A DNA stretch of 64,000 nucleotides from Synechococcus sp. ROS8604 (GTDB taxonomy: Bacteria; Cyanobacteriota; Cyanobacteriia; PCC-6307; Cyanobiaceae): positions 248,001-312,000 of the forward strand of contig NZ_CP047946.1 in NCBI RefSeq assembly GCF_014279655.1. The letters are read 5' to 3'. Below are positions 8,560 through 16,649 of this stretch, piece after piece. The notes under the pieces are model-generated. The model saw nothing but the letters and a program-made list of their open reading frames with translations, was not told the DNA's origin and did not search any database. Numbering within the stretch: the stretch's first letter is position 1; each line of letters opens with the position of its first letter. Both the position numbers and the translations under genes were made by a program.

Positions 8560-9852
8560 ATGTACCTATTTGTTTTAATTTTTTGCTTGGAATCTACAGT
8601 TAGAAAGTATATATTTGCATCGGTAGCACTGACATTGATTAAGTATATTCCATTATTCTATAAAATCGGTACTTTTTATATTTCTAAATCTAAATTTCAT
8701 ATTTCTCTTATGCTGCTGTTGACATTCACCTCTCTTATATTTGCAAATGATTATTTTCGATTAGAAAATGTATTTATTGATTTATTAGCGCTATTCATTG
8801 CACCTTCGATTAATTTTTTCCTGGTAGATAACGGTTACAAATTATTAGACCAAAGATTGGTAATAAAAATATTGCAGTTGATTATTATTTTTGGTTTAGC
8901 TAATGCAGCTATGTCAATCGTTCAATCATTGTTGGGCCCAACACATTTTTTGAATTTAGGAGTCAGTGGTGATTTTGATGGTCATACCACTATGGGAGGT
9001 ATTGCAGGTAAAGCCAGAGGAATTTTTTCGGTAGCTAATGGTTCTTTTCAGGCCATAGCAATATTAACTGCTAACTACATTAAGAAAACCCGCCAATATT
9101 CGTATTATTTAATTAGATTTCCTGAGAGAATGATGAATACTTTAATCATTCTCTCATTAGCATCAGCGGTATTAAATCTTACATCGCGATCATATTCACT
9201 TTACGTTTTAATTGCTGTAGTGCTGCCATATATAAATATAAAAAATGTTCGTAAATTATTTTCCTTAAAGTCTTTGTTGATTTCTACATTAGTTGCATTA
9301 TTAATATTTATTTTTTCCCCTAATTTTCTTTCTTCAATAGCTTCGCTTGATTCCTTCTCAGGTGGTATACATCGCATTACGACTGCGGAAGCACCTCCCG
9401 TTAGAATATTAATGAGATGGGGAGTTATTTCTGATACCTATCCCTTAAATTTCAGTTATTCTGTTTTTCCAAGGGTTGGAATTGGCTCGACTATAAACAA
9501 TCAAGATATTAGAGATAGTGTTGTATTTTCAACTTATTGTCCCGCTTTTATACGAGAATTTGAACCTACTAGGATTCTGTGCTCCCTCGGTTGGTTCAAT
9601 GGCTTGCTAGTTCTTATATTTTTTAAACTTGGAATTGGTTTGCATTTCTTTTTCAAAGGAATTCGATTAACACTAAAAAACAATGATGGTTTATCTATAA
9701 TTGGATATTTGCTTATATCGAATTCCATTTTGTACTTACTAGCTTTTCCATTCAGAATCAACAATTCCCAGAGTATGTTAGTTGTATTCGGTATTGCTTT
9801 AAGCTGTTTAATTTATTCCTCTAAGCAGGCATACATTACCGATAGTACTTAA
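8560..9852 (+). CDS. Polytopic membrane protein, Wzy-like polymerase
   Basis: A 430-residue protein made largely of hydrophobic segments, with one long polar loop (about residues 265-335, from SGGIHRITTAEAPPVR to REFEPTRILCSLGWFNG). This layout of many helices and one large periplasmic loop is typical of O-antigen or exopolysaccharide polymerases (Wzy), which differ too much in sequence for firm identification. It lies between the exporter and a sulfotransferase, fitting a polymerase for the repeat unit. An O-antigen ligase-like protein is the main alternative. Confidence 0.6.
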   Translation: MYLFVLIFCLESTVRKYIFASVALTLIKYIPLFYKIGTFYISKSKFHISLMLLLTFTSLIFANDYFRLENVFIDLLALFIAPSINFFLVDNGYKLLDQRLVIKILQLIIIFGLANAAMSIVQSLLGPTHFLNLGVSGDFDGHTTMGGIAGKARGIFSVANGSFQAIAILTANYIKKTRQYSYYLIRFPERMMNTLIILSLASAVLNLTSRSYSLYVLIAVVLPYINIKNVRKLFSLKSLLISTLVALLIFIFSPNFLSSIASLDSFSGGIHRITTAEAPPVRILMRWGVISDTYPLNFSYSVFPRVGIGSTINNQDIRDSVVFSTYCPAFIREFEPTRILCSLGWFNGLLVLIFFKLGIGLHFFFKGIRLTLKNNDGLSIIGYLLISNSILYLLAFPFRINNSQSMLVVFGIALSCLIYSSKQAYITDST

Positions 9853-9889
9853 ACTTACACTATATAATTAATATTTAATTCCAACTATC

Positions 9890-10621
9890 ATGCCTTACCT
9901 TCCTAACAGTAACTTCTTATTTATACACATACCTAAGAATGGTGGAAAGTATGTTGAAGACAGGCTTTTTATGTCTGACAATCCAGGTAATAATGAAAAT
10001 CAAACCAATAGATCATTTCTTTCTAATGTAGCAAAATATATATTAAACAGATACTCAAAAAAATCTAAGCTTTTTCTGAGGGGGATGATAGATTATTCTT
10101 TAGTTGGTCAGCATCTCACATTATCGGAAATATGCATCCTTAATTTAATAGATAATCTACATAGTAAAAATATAATTTGCATATGTAGAAATCCTTATAG
10201 TCGCATAATTAGCTTATTCTGTCATCATGTTAAGCCTGAAAAATGGAACATTACTGAATTGGAGCATTTTTGTAAATATTGGCCTTATCATAAGCCAACT
10301 TCAATTAAACATAATATTTTAGCTCATAAACGAACTCAATATGCTTTTATAGATAACTATTTCCTAGACAATCAGAAGGTAGATATATACAAGCTTGAAG
10401 ATTTAGACATTGATTTAATTGCCAACAAATACAAGCTTCACCGTATTCCTGAGACGGCAATAATTCCAAAAAATAAGTTAAACCCTTTAAATAATCGCTC
10501 ATATTCAGAAAATTGCAAAAAACAAAATCTTAGCTTGACTCCAATTGCAGTTAAATATGTAAGAGATTACTATGGCATTGATTTTGAACGATTCCAGTAT
10601 TTCACTACATATGATCAATAA
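9890..10621 (+). CDS. Sulfotransferase family protein
   Basis: A 243-residue protein with FIHIPKNGGKYVEDRL (residues 11-26), the phosphosulfate-binding loop of the Sulfotransfer_2 type, and IICICRNPYSRIISLF (95-110) as the second PAPS contact. A conserved basic stretch KNKLNPLNNRSYSENC lies near 195. It is the third sulfotransferase of the island and is not closely similar to the two at 5.2-6.7 kb. That suggests a different acceptor position rather than redundancy. It is AT-rich and in line with the polymerase upstream. Confidence 0.7.
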   Translation: MPYLPNSNFLFIHIPKNGGKYVEDRLFMSDNPGNNENQTNRSFLSNVAKYILNRYSKKSKLFLRGMIDYSLVGQHLTLSEICILNLIDNLHSKNIICICRNPYSRIISLFCHHVKPEKWNITELEHFCKYWPYHKPTSIKHNILAHKRTQYAFIDNYFLDNQKVDIYKLEDLDIDLIANKYKLHRIPETAIIPKNKLNPLNNRSYSENCKKQNLSLTPIAVKYVRDYYGIDFERFQYFTTYDQ

Positions 10622-10695
10622 TAAATAAAAGAGTGCTATAGCCTTGTTTTCTAAATCTTATCCATTCTTATTTACTTAATTATTCTTTTCGCATA

Positions 10696-11865
10696 ATGAA
10701 AATCATCTCTTTATCTATTGCCTCAACGATGAGGTTTCATTATGATAAATTAGCCATCCAACTTTTCTCATTACATAGCTTTCAGAAATGGTATACCTTT
10801 CTAAGTGAAAAAAAAGTATCAATTATAATCAAAGATAGATTGCACACTGTTTCTTCACTTGGTTTATTTATAAACTTATTAGGGAGAAAACTAATTCATT
10901 TGTCTCCACGATTTGCAGTTACATTAAAAGGTTTAGGTGACTCCATATTTGACTTAGAAGTATTAATAAACTTAGTTTTCCGTTCAAACTGTAACGTTTT
11001 AATAGGACTTTCAAATAATATCACATGGTCTGGATTTTATATAAAAAGTAAGGGAGGTAAATTCATTCTTGATGTTCCTATTGCACATCCACTTTATATG
11101 AATAAAGTTCTTTGTGATGAGTTTAAGAAATATAATCTTAGTTATTTTAATCATTGTAGTTTTCATATAACCAGAATACAAAAGAGTCTTTCGATTGCTG
11201 ATCATATTGTTTGTCCATCGGAATTTGTTAAATCCTCTCTGGTAGAAAACGAAGTTGATCCAAAAAAAATCACAATTATTCCTTATGGTTGTTCAAAAGT
11301 AAGCAAGAATAAAACATGTAAGAAATATACTTCTGTTAACGATCAATTTAATATTCTTTTCGTAGGTCAATTGTCAATAAGAAAAGGTTTACCTTATTTG
11401 CTTAAAGCATTTACAGATCTAGATATAAAAAATAAGCACCTTTATTTAATAGGAGCTAATGTTAGTGAGACTGATTCACTCTTATCAAATATTGACCTAA
11501 CAGATATATCTATACTTGGGCAGTGTGATAAAGAGACTCTGCACAGCTATTATCAAACATCTAATGTATTTGTTTTACCATCCTTAATTGAAGGATTAGC
11601 ACTTGTTATTGGTGAAGCAATTTCATATGGACTTCCAATTATTTACACCTTTGAAACAGGAGGAACTAATCTTTTAACTAATAATATAAATGGTTTATTA
11701 GTCCGATCTAAATCATCCATTGAAATTGAATCAGCTATTAAGGTATTAGCTGCAAATCCAGATTTTAGAAAGAAAATATCAGATAATAATTTTAAGCTTG
11801 CCTCACAGCTTCATGGATGGGACACTTACGGTGAATCTTGGAGAGAACTTTTATATAGTATGTAA
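10696..11865 (+). CDS. Glycosyltransferase family 4
   Basis: A 389-residue GT-B retaining glycosyltransferase. The C-terminal donor domain is clear: NILFVGQLSIRKGLPYLLKA near residue 218, LIGANVSETD near 252, VFVLPSLIEGLALVIGEAIS near 293 (the E-x7-E motif) and GLPIIYTFETGG near 315. The N-terminal half is poorly conserved, as is usual for acceptor-binding domains. It probably adds one sugar of the repeat unit on the cytoplasmic face; the sugar cannot be read from sequence. Confidence 0.85.
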   Translation: MKIISLSIASTMRFHYDKLAIQLFSLHSFQKWYTFLSEKKVSIIIKDRLHTVSSLGLFINLLGRKLIHLSPRFAVTLKGLGDSIFDLEVLINLVFRSNCNVLIGLSNNITWSGFYIKSKGGKFILDVPIAHPLYMNKVLCDEFKKYNLSYFNHCSFHITRIQKSLSIADHIVCPSEFVKSSLVENEVDPKKITIIPYGCSKVSKNKTCKKYTSVNDQFNILFVGQLSIRKGLPYLLKAFTDLDIKNKHLYLIGANVSETDSLLSNIDLTDISILGQCDKETLHSYYQTSNVFVLPSLIEGLALVIGEAISYGLPIIYTFETGGTNLLTNNINGLLVRSKSSIEIESAIKVLAANPDFRKKISDNNFKLASQLHGWDTYGESWRELLYSM

Positions 11866-11925
11866 AATTGAAAATACAACATTCGTCTTTAATTTTATTC
11901 ATTTCTATTTAATTGTTAATCTATT

Positions 11926-12777
11926 ATGGGTCTTCTTCTTACACAAAAAATTAATCTTGAGCATAAGCTGGTTAAATTTTTAAATCTTTGGCGCTTCTCT
12001 AATAATATTCTGAAATCAAGCTCTAGTCAACGTATTACACTACAGCAGACATCATATGATCTCAATAAACTCAAAAATAATGGGAAGTGCTTGTTGATAG
12101 GTAATGGACCCAATACATCTGAAATTGACCTAAACCAATTTGTAGGTTCTGATATTGATATATTTACATGCAATCATTCATATAAGCTTTCATGTTTTTC
12201 TAAACTTAATCCATTACTCCACTTAATAATCGACCCGAAAATTATTTCGGGTGAATGGAATGTTTCCATGATTGATAAAATATTGGGTCTCACAGATACT
12301 ACTCACGTTTTACTTGACATAAGATGGTATCGCCATCCCTTGCTTGCTAATTACATTCACAATCATAGAGTTAATTGGATTAATCCTATCTACTTCCCAT
12401 CAGCTTATGGAGCCTTGCCTTTTAAAAATATTTACGACTGTTATGGTCTGAATGTTATGCTTGCTTCATTATCTTTAGCCTCAAATTTAGATTACAAGGC
12501 AATAGCTTATTGTGGAATGAATGGTGATGGTCTATTCCGACAGATTCTCGACATCCCTTCCCATTCTTTTTCTGATGATAAAAAAGATTCTGCGACATCA
12601 AGTTTTTATTCTATGATAGAGTCCCTAACTTTACATCAACACTTCATGCTTTCTTGGGCTAAGTTAGTAGAGGAACTTATTTCAAATGGAAAATTAGTGT
12701 ATTCTCTTAACACCATAGGTTTACTTAATTTTAACCTCTACACTGATCCTCATAAGTTTAAAGAATTGCCTGATTAA
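11926..12777 (+). CDS. DUF115/GT42-like protein (possible transferase for a CMP-activated sugar)
   Basis: A 283-residue protein with a Rossmann-type opening CLLIGNGPNTSEIDLNQF (residues 55-72) followed by IFTCNHSY. This pattern is shared by MptE-like DUF115 proteins and by bacterial GT42 sialyltransferases. Later landmarks are INPIYFPSAYGALPF near 158 and IAYCGMNGDGLF near 195. In GT42 enzymes the first motif binds the CMP-sugar. A CMP-sugar synthetase homologue lies 2.4 kb downstream at 15211, and the C-terminal domain of the aldolase fusion at 13583 has a comparable motif. A transferase role is inference; I cannot exclude another nucleotide-binding function. Confidence 0.5.
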   Translation: MGLLLTQKINLEHKLVKFLNLWRFSNNILKSSSSQRITLQQTSYDLNKLKNNGKCLLIGNGPNTSEIDLNQFVGSDIDIFTCNHSYKLSCFSKLNPLLHLIIDPKIISGEWNVSMIDKILGLTDTTHVLLDIRWYRHPLLANYIHNHRVNWINPIYFPSAYGALPFKNIYDCYGLNVMLASLSLASNLDYKAIAYCGMNGDGLFRQILDIPSHSFSDDKKDSATSSFYSMIESLTLHQHFMLSWAKLVEELISNGKLVYSLNTIGLLNFNLYTDPHKFKELPD

Positions 12778-12811
12778 ATCTAATTGTTTCAATTTGTATG
12801 CTTACTGTTAA

Positions 12812-13552
12812 ATGATTAAACCAATCATTCTTTCTCCCTTTTTAGCTCTAGATTCTCTTCTTGATACTGATTATACTATCAGAGTCTCTAATGCCTTTCG
12901 TGGTTTCCACAATAACAGATATAAACTTAGTACTGACGATCTCTGTTTTGTTCATGTACCTAAGACTGCTGGTACTTCTATTGCTAAGTACTTTGAGGTT
13001 TTGAGGGAATATGCCTTTGGAATAAATATTTGCTATAAGAATCATTGTCCTGTTAGTATATATGCTGACCCCGCAATATATAAATATACAACCTGTCATA
13101 GAGACCCTTTCGAGAGAGTTTGGTCGTATTATCAAATGTCAATACGTGATTGTGGCAATTCATATCACAAGTATACAACGCATGATTCTTTAGAATATTT
13201 TATTAATCATTGCTGGGAATGTAGAAATATGATGACCAAATATATGACGGCAAACCTTTCTGACAATCTAAACAATAAATCTGTTCAACTTGCGAGGGAC
13301 AACTTAAAAATGTTTTTTTGGGTATTCGATTTTGATAATCTCACTTCCTCGTTAGAATTGTTTACAAAAAAATATTTTAATTATTGTGCGCCACCTTCTA
13401 TGACAAACGACATTCCTGTTATTCCGCAATTTCACTCAAGAAGTTCTTCTTATAGGCCACCGTCTCGGGAGGAATTATTAATTATTAAATACTATAATAA
13501 ATACGATATTAGTTTGTTTGATTTATGGAAGCAAGATCAATGCTTTTCTTGA
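12812..13552 (+). CDS. Sulfotransferase family protein
   Basis: A 246-residue protein with the best-kept sulfotransferase motifs of the four in this island: CFVHVPKTAGTSIAKYF (residues 45-61) and TTCHRDPFERVWSYYQMS (93-110). It resembles Sulfotransfer_2 carbohydrate sulfotransferases. A Cys- and Met-rich segment (NHCWECRNMMTKYM) follows near 135. The gene sits inside the block with the aldolase fusion and the cytidylyltransferase, so its acceptor may be that unusual sugar or its neighbour in the chain. Confidence 0.75.
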   Translation: MIKPIILSPFLALDSLLDTDYTIRVSNAFRGFHNNRYKLSTDDLCFVHVPKTAGTSIAKYFEVLREYAFGINICYKNHCPVSIYADPAIYKYTTCHRDPFERVWSYYQMSIRDCGNSYHKYTTHDSLEYFINHCWECRNMMTKYMTANLSDNLNNKSVQLARDNLKMFFWVFDFDNLTSSLELFTKKYFNYCAPPSMTNDIPVIPQFHSRSSSYRPPSREELLIIKYYNKYDISLFDLWKQDQCFS

Positions 13553-13582
13553 ATACCTTACACCCTTCATCTTTTATTTGTT

Positions 13583-15205
13583 ATGACATTTGATTCTATA
13601 GTCCATTTAGATTGCACTCTTCGTGATGGAGGGTACTATAATTCTTGGCAATTTTCCGAAAGTCTTATTACAGACTATCTTGTTGCAATGAAGTCTTCTA
13701 ATATAGATATTGTAGAAATTGGTCTTAGATCTCTAAGTAATTCTTGTTTTAAGGGGCCTAATGCATATTCTAGTGAATCCTTCCTTGGCTCTTTAAATAT
13801 ACCTAAAGAGTTGAAAGTAGCTGTCATGGTAAATGCCTCGGAGCTTGTAGCTTATGACGATAAAATCTCATTTATTGACCAATTATTTCCTATTGATGCA
13901 ATAGATTCTCATGTTGATATAGTGAGGATTGCTTCGAATATTAATCATGTTCATGGATCTCTTTCTTCTATAGAATATCTTGCCTCGAAAGGATACCAAG
14001 TTTGTTTGAATGTCATGCAAATATCTGAAGCTAATCCTGAGGAAGTTTCACAATGTCTAGCCCAGCTTTCCGATAGTTCTTTGTCAGTTCTTTATTTTGC
14101 GGATAGCTTGGGTTCTATGAATAATAGCGATATTGAATCTATTATAGATGTTATTCAATCCTATTGGCCTAATAGTATTGGTATTCATACTCACGATAAC
14201 ATCGGTCTTGCATTATCAAATACCTTACATGCAATTAAGTCTGGTGTTAAATGGGTTGATTCTACTGTTACTGGCATGGGGCGAGGAGCAGGTAACGCAC
14301 GAACAGAGGAACTCTGCCTTGAGTTAGCCCTTCTCAGAGGTGATCAGCTTTCCATCCTGCAGTTAATGGCACTTATTGAAAACCATTTTTATCCATTAAA
14401 GCACCTTTATAAATGGGGCACAAACGTATATTATTATCTAGCCGGTAAATATAGTATTCATCCTTCATATATTCAATGTATGTTACAAGATTCCCGTTTT
14501 TCAACGCCAGATAGGTTTTCTGTAATCAACTATTTGCAGAAATCAAGTAGTAATAGTTTTTCTGTTGATGCGCTTCAAAATGCAAGGCAAATCTACACTG
14601 AAAATAATGTTTCTGGTCAATGGTCACCATGTCTTGTCTTAGAGAATAAAGATGTACTCCTATTAGCTACTGGACCTGGTGTTGAAGCTCACAAGGATGC
14701 TATTCGAGCTTTTATAACTAAGTATTCACCTGTTGTAATAGCCTATAATTTACAAACAAATATTGATTCATCTCTTATTGATTATTCAATCGCATGCCAT
14801 CCTTTGCGATTACTTGCAGATCTTGATTTTCATTTGAGATCTTCTGTACCGTTAATTGCTCCAATTTCCGCTCTACCCTCTTATATAAGAGATGACTTAA
14901 AGTATAAGACTGTCCATGACTTTGGCATATCATTGTCATCGGATAATTCTTTTTCGTTTTTTGAGAATCGTTGCATTGTCCCTTACTCTCTTGTTCTAGC
15001 CTATTCCCTTGCATTGACTATTTGTGGCAAAGCCAATCATGTGTATATGGCAGGCTTTGATGGCTATAGTGCAGATGATCCACGTAATCATGAAGCAGAA
15101 ACCATATTTGATCTCTTTTCTCAAGTTTCAGATTTAGATAAATATACTTCCATTACTCCTACACGTTATAATCTTAACACTAAAAGTGTCTATGGATATA
15201 TTTAA
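13583..15205 (+). CDS. DRE-TIM aldolase fused to a DUF115/GT42-like C-terminal domain
   Basis: A 540-residue two-domain protein. Residues 1-260 form a DRE-TIM (HMG-CoA lyase/4-hydroxy-2-oxovalerate aldolase) barrel: LDCTLRDGGYYN (9-20) with the Arg14-Asp15 pair, the metal ligands of GIHTHDNIGLALSN (His202, His204), and GMGRGAGNARTEEL (231-244). Residues 355-540 form a second domain opening VLLLATGPGVEAHKDAI, with VYMAGFDGYSADDPRN near 487. It resembles the nearby protein at 11926. The aldolase half would join or cleave a pyruvate-like unit and an aldehyde. With a cytidylyltransferase and a phosphatase directly downstream, synthesis of a keto-acid sugar is a reasonable inference. The role of the C-terminal domain is unknown. 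Confidence 0.65.
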   Translation: MTFDSIVHLDCTLRDGGYYNSWQFSESLITDYLVAMKSSNIDIVEIGLRSLSNSCFKGPNAYSSESFLGSLNIPKELKVAVMVNASELVAYDDKISFIDQLFPIDAIDSHVDIVRIASNINHVHGSLSSIEYLASKGYQVCLNVMQISEANPEEVSQCLAQLSDSSLSVLYFADSLGSMNNSDIESIIDVIQSYWPNSIGIHTHDNIGLALSNTLHAIKSGVKWVDSTVTGMGRGAGNARTEELCLELALLRGDQLSILQLMALIENHFYPLKHLYKWGTNVYYYLAGKYSIHPSYIQCMLQDSRFSTPDRFSVINYLQKSSSNSFSVDALQNARQIYTENNVSGQWSPCLVLENKDVLLLATGPGVEAHKDAIRAFITKYSPVVIAYNLQTNIDSSLIDYSIACHPLRLLADLDFHLRSSVPLIAPISALPSYIRDDLKYKTVHDFGISLSSDNSFSFFENRCIVPYSLVLAYSLALTICGKANHVYMAGFDGYSADDPRNHEAETIFDLFSQVSDLDKYTSITPTRYNLNTKSVYGYI

Positions 15206-15210
15206 TTATT

Positions 15211-15924
15211 ATGGAAAACACTATTAAGGTTCCTTCTCGAAAAGTTGTTGCATTTCTTCCCTGTCGGAGTGGTAGTCAAAGAGTACCAAAAAAGAATATT
15301 AAGCCTATTGCCCACTTCGATTATGGTCTTATTCAAATCAAAATTAATCAACTTATTGAAGCAAATATGGTAGATTCAATCTTTTTATCGACCAATGATC
15401 AGCTTATTTTGGAATATGCAAGTTCTATTAAATCAGCAAAATTGTGTATCCATCGCAGATCCGAGGATTTATGCACTAATGCAACGAGTACTGATGATTT
15501 AATTCTTCATGCGTCAAAATGTATTCCTAATGCCCACATATTGTGGACTCACGTAACATCTCCTTTTGTATCTTCTAAGTGCTATGATAAACTTATTAAA
15601 TCATATTTTGAAGCATTAAGTGAGGGATACGATTCGCTCATGACTACTTCCTTGATACGTAACTTTGTTTGGAATGATAGCGCACCTTTAAATTATAATA
15701 GAACTATTGAAAAATGGCCTCGTACCCAAACACTTCCACGGCTGTACGAAGTCAATAGTGCTGCTTTCATTGCGTCATCAATTGTTTACAATGAATTTAG
15801 TGATAGGATTGGGAAAAAACCTTTATTATATGTTTTAGATCAATTTAAGTCTTTTGATGTAGATTGGCCTGATGACTTTACTTTCGCCGAGCAGCTTATC
15901 AAATCTGATATTATTGAATTATGA
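15211..15924 (+). CDS. Acylneuraminate cytidylyltransferase family protein (NeuA-like)
   Basis: A 237-residue CMP-sugar synthetase homologue. The nucleotide-binding opening FLPCRSGSQRVPKKNIKP (residues 15-32) matches the RxGSxRxPxKN signature. Next come IFLSTNDQLIL, LWTHVTSPFVSS and YEVNSAAFIASS, and the catalytic-site Asp of FDVDWPDDF near 217. Family members activate 3-deoxy-2-keto acids such as sialic acid, legionaminate or Kdo with CTP. The window has no NeuB or KdsA homologue, so the substrate may come from the aldolase 6 bases upstream. Its stop overlaps the HAD gene by ATGA. Confidence 0.8.
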   Translation: MENTIKVPSRKVVAFLPCRSGSQRVPKKNIKPIAHFDYGLIQIKINQLIEANMVDSIFLSTNDQLILEYASSIKSAKLCIHRRSEDLCTNATSTDDLILHASKCIPNAHILWTHVTSPFVSSKCYDKLIKSYFEALSEGYDSLMTTSLIRNFVWNDSAPLNYNRTIEKWPRTQTLPRLYEVNSAAFIASSIVYNEFSDRIGKKPLLYVLDQFKSFDVDWPDDFTFAEQLIKSDIIEL

Positions 15925-16601
15925 GACACGATATGTCATCTTATAAAACTTTTATTTTTGATTGCGATGGAGTAATCTTAAACTCTAATAATGTTAAAAC
16001 TAAGGCATTCTGGGATTCTGTGATTGACTTTGGTGAGGATAAGGCTCGTAAACTCGTTGAATATCATAAATCTAGAGGTGGTATATCTAGATATATAAAG
16101 TTTGAATACTTTATTGATAATATTATTTCTTTATCGGATTTTCAGCTTTCTAGACAATCTTTGCTTGATATTCTTCTTGATCGCTATTCCTTCAATGTAA
16201 TCAATGGCTTGTTAAATTGTCAGATTTCTGAGCATTTAGGCAGATTGCGATATAAATACAATGATGTTAAATGGGTAGTAGTTTCTGGTGGTGACCAGAA
16301 AGAGTTACATTCTGTCTTCGAAAGTCGTTCTATCAAGTCTTTGTTTGATGGTGGCATATTTGGTAGTCCTGATTCCAAAGATATTATTCTAAAGCGTGAG
16401 ATTTTAACCAATACTTTAATTAAACCAGCAATCTTTTTCGGTGATAGCGCTTATGATTATATGGTTTCATCACGTTTTGGCCTTGACTTCTGTTTTATTT
16501 CTGATTGGAGTGAGATTAGGAATAAGCATCAATTCATTAGCGATAAGAATTTGTATTCCGTAAAAAACCTGGGGGTATTTCTTGAAGAAGTTTATGTTTA
16601 G
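15921..16601 (+). CDS. HAD-superfamily phosphatase
   Basis: A 226-residue haloacid dehalogenase-type hydrolase. Motif I is IFDCDGVILNSN near residue 13 (two Asp, nucleophile and acid), motif II WVVVSGGDQKE near 117, motif III a Lys near 152 and motif IV IFFGDSAYDYMV near 172. Between I and II there is an alpha-helical cap as in phosphoglycolate-phosphatase relatives. Coupled by ATGA to the cytidylyltransferase, it may dephosphorylate the sugar acid before CMP activation, as NeuB-9-phosphate or Kdo-8-phosphate phosphatases do. The substrate is inferred from context only. Confidence 0.75.
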   Translation: MRHDMSSYKTFIFDCDGVILNSNNVKTKAFWDSVIDFGEDKARKLVEYHKSRGGISRYIKFEYFIDNIISLSDFQLSRQSLLDILLDRYSFNVINGLLNCQISEHLGRLRYKYNDVKWVVVSGGDQKELHSVFESRSIKSLFDGGIFGSPDSKDIILKREILTNTLIKPAIFFGDSAYDYMVSSRFGLDFCFISDWSEIRNKHQFISDKNLYSVKNLGVFLEEVYV

Positions 16602-16649
16602 TTTTATATCTTTATTGTTTAATTTTGGTGTTCCATTTCTCATTTTCGT

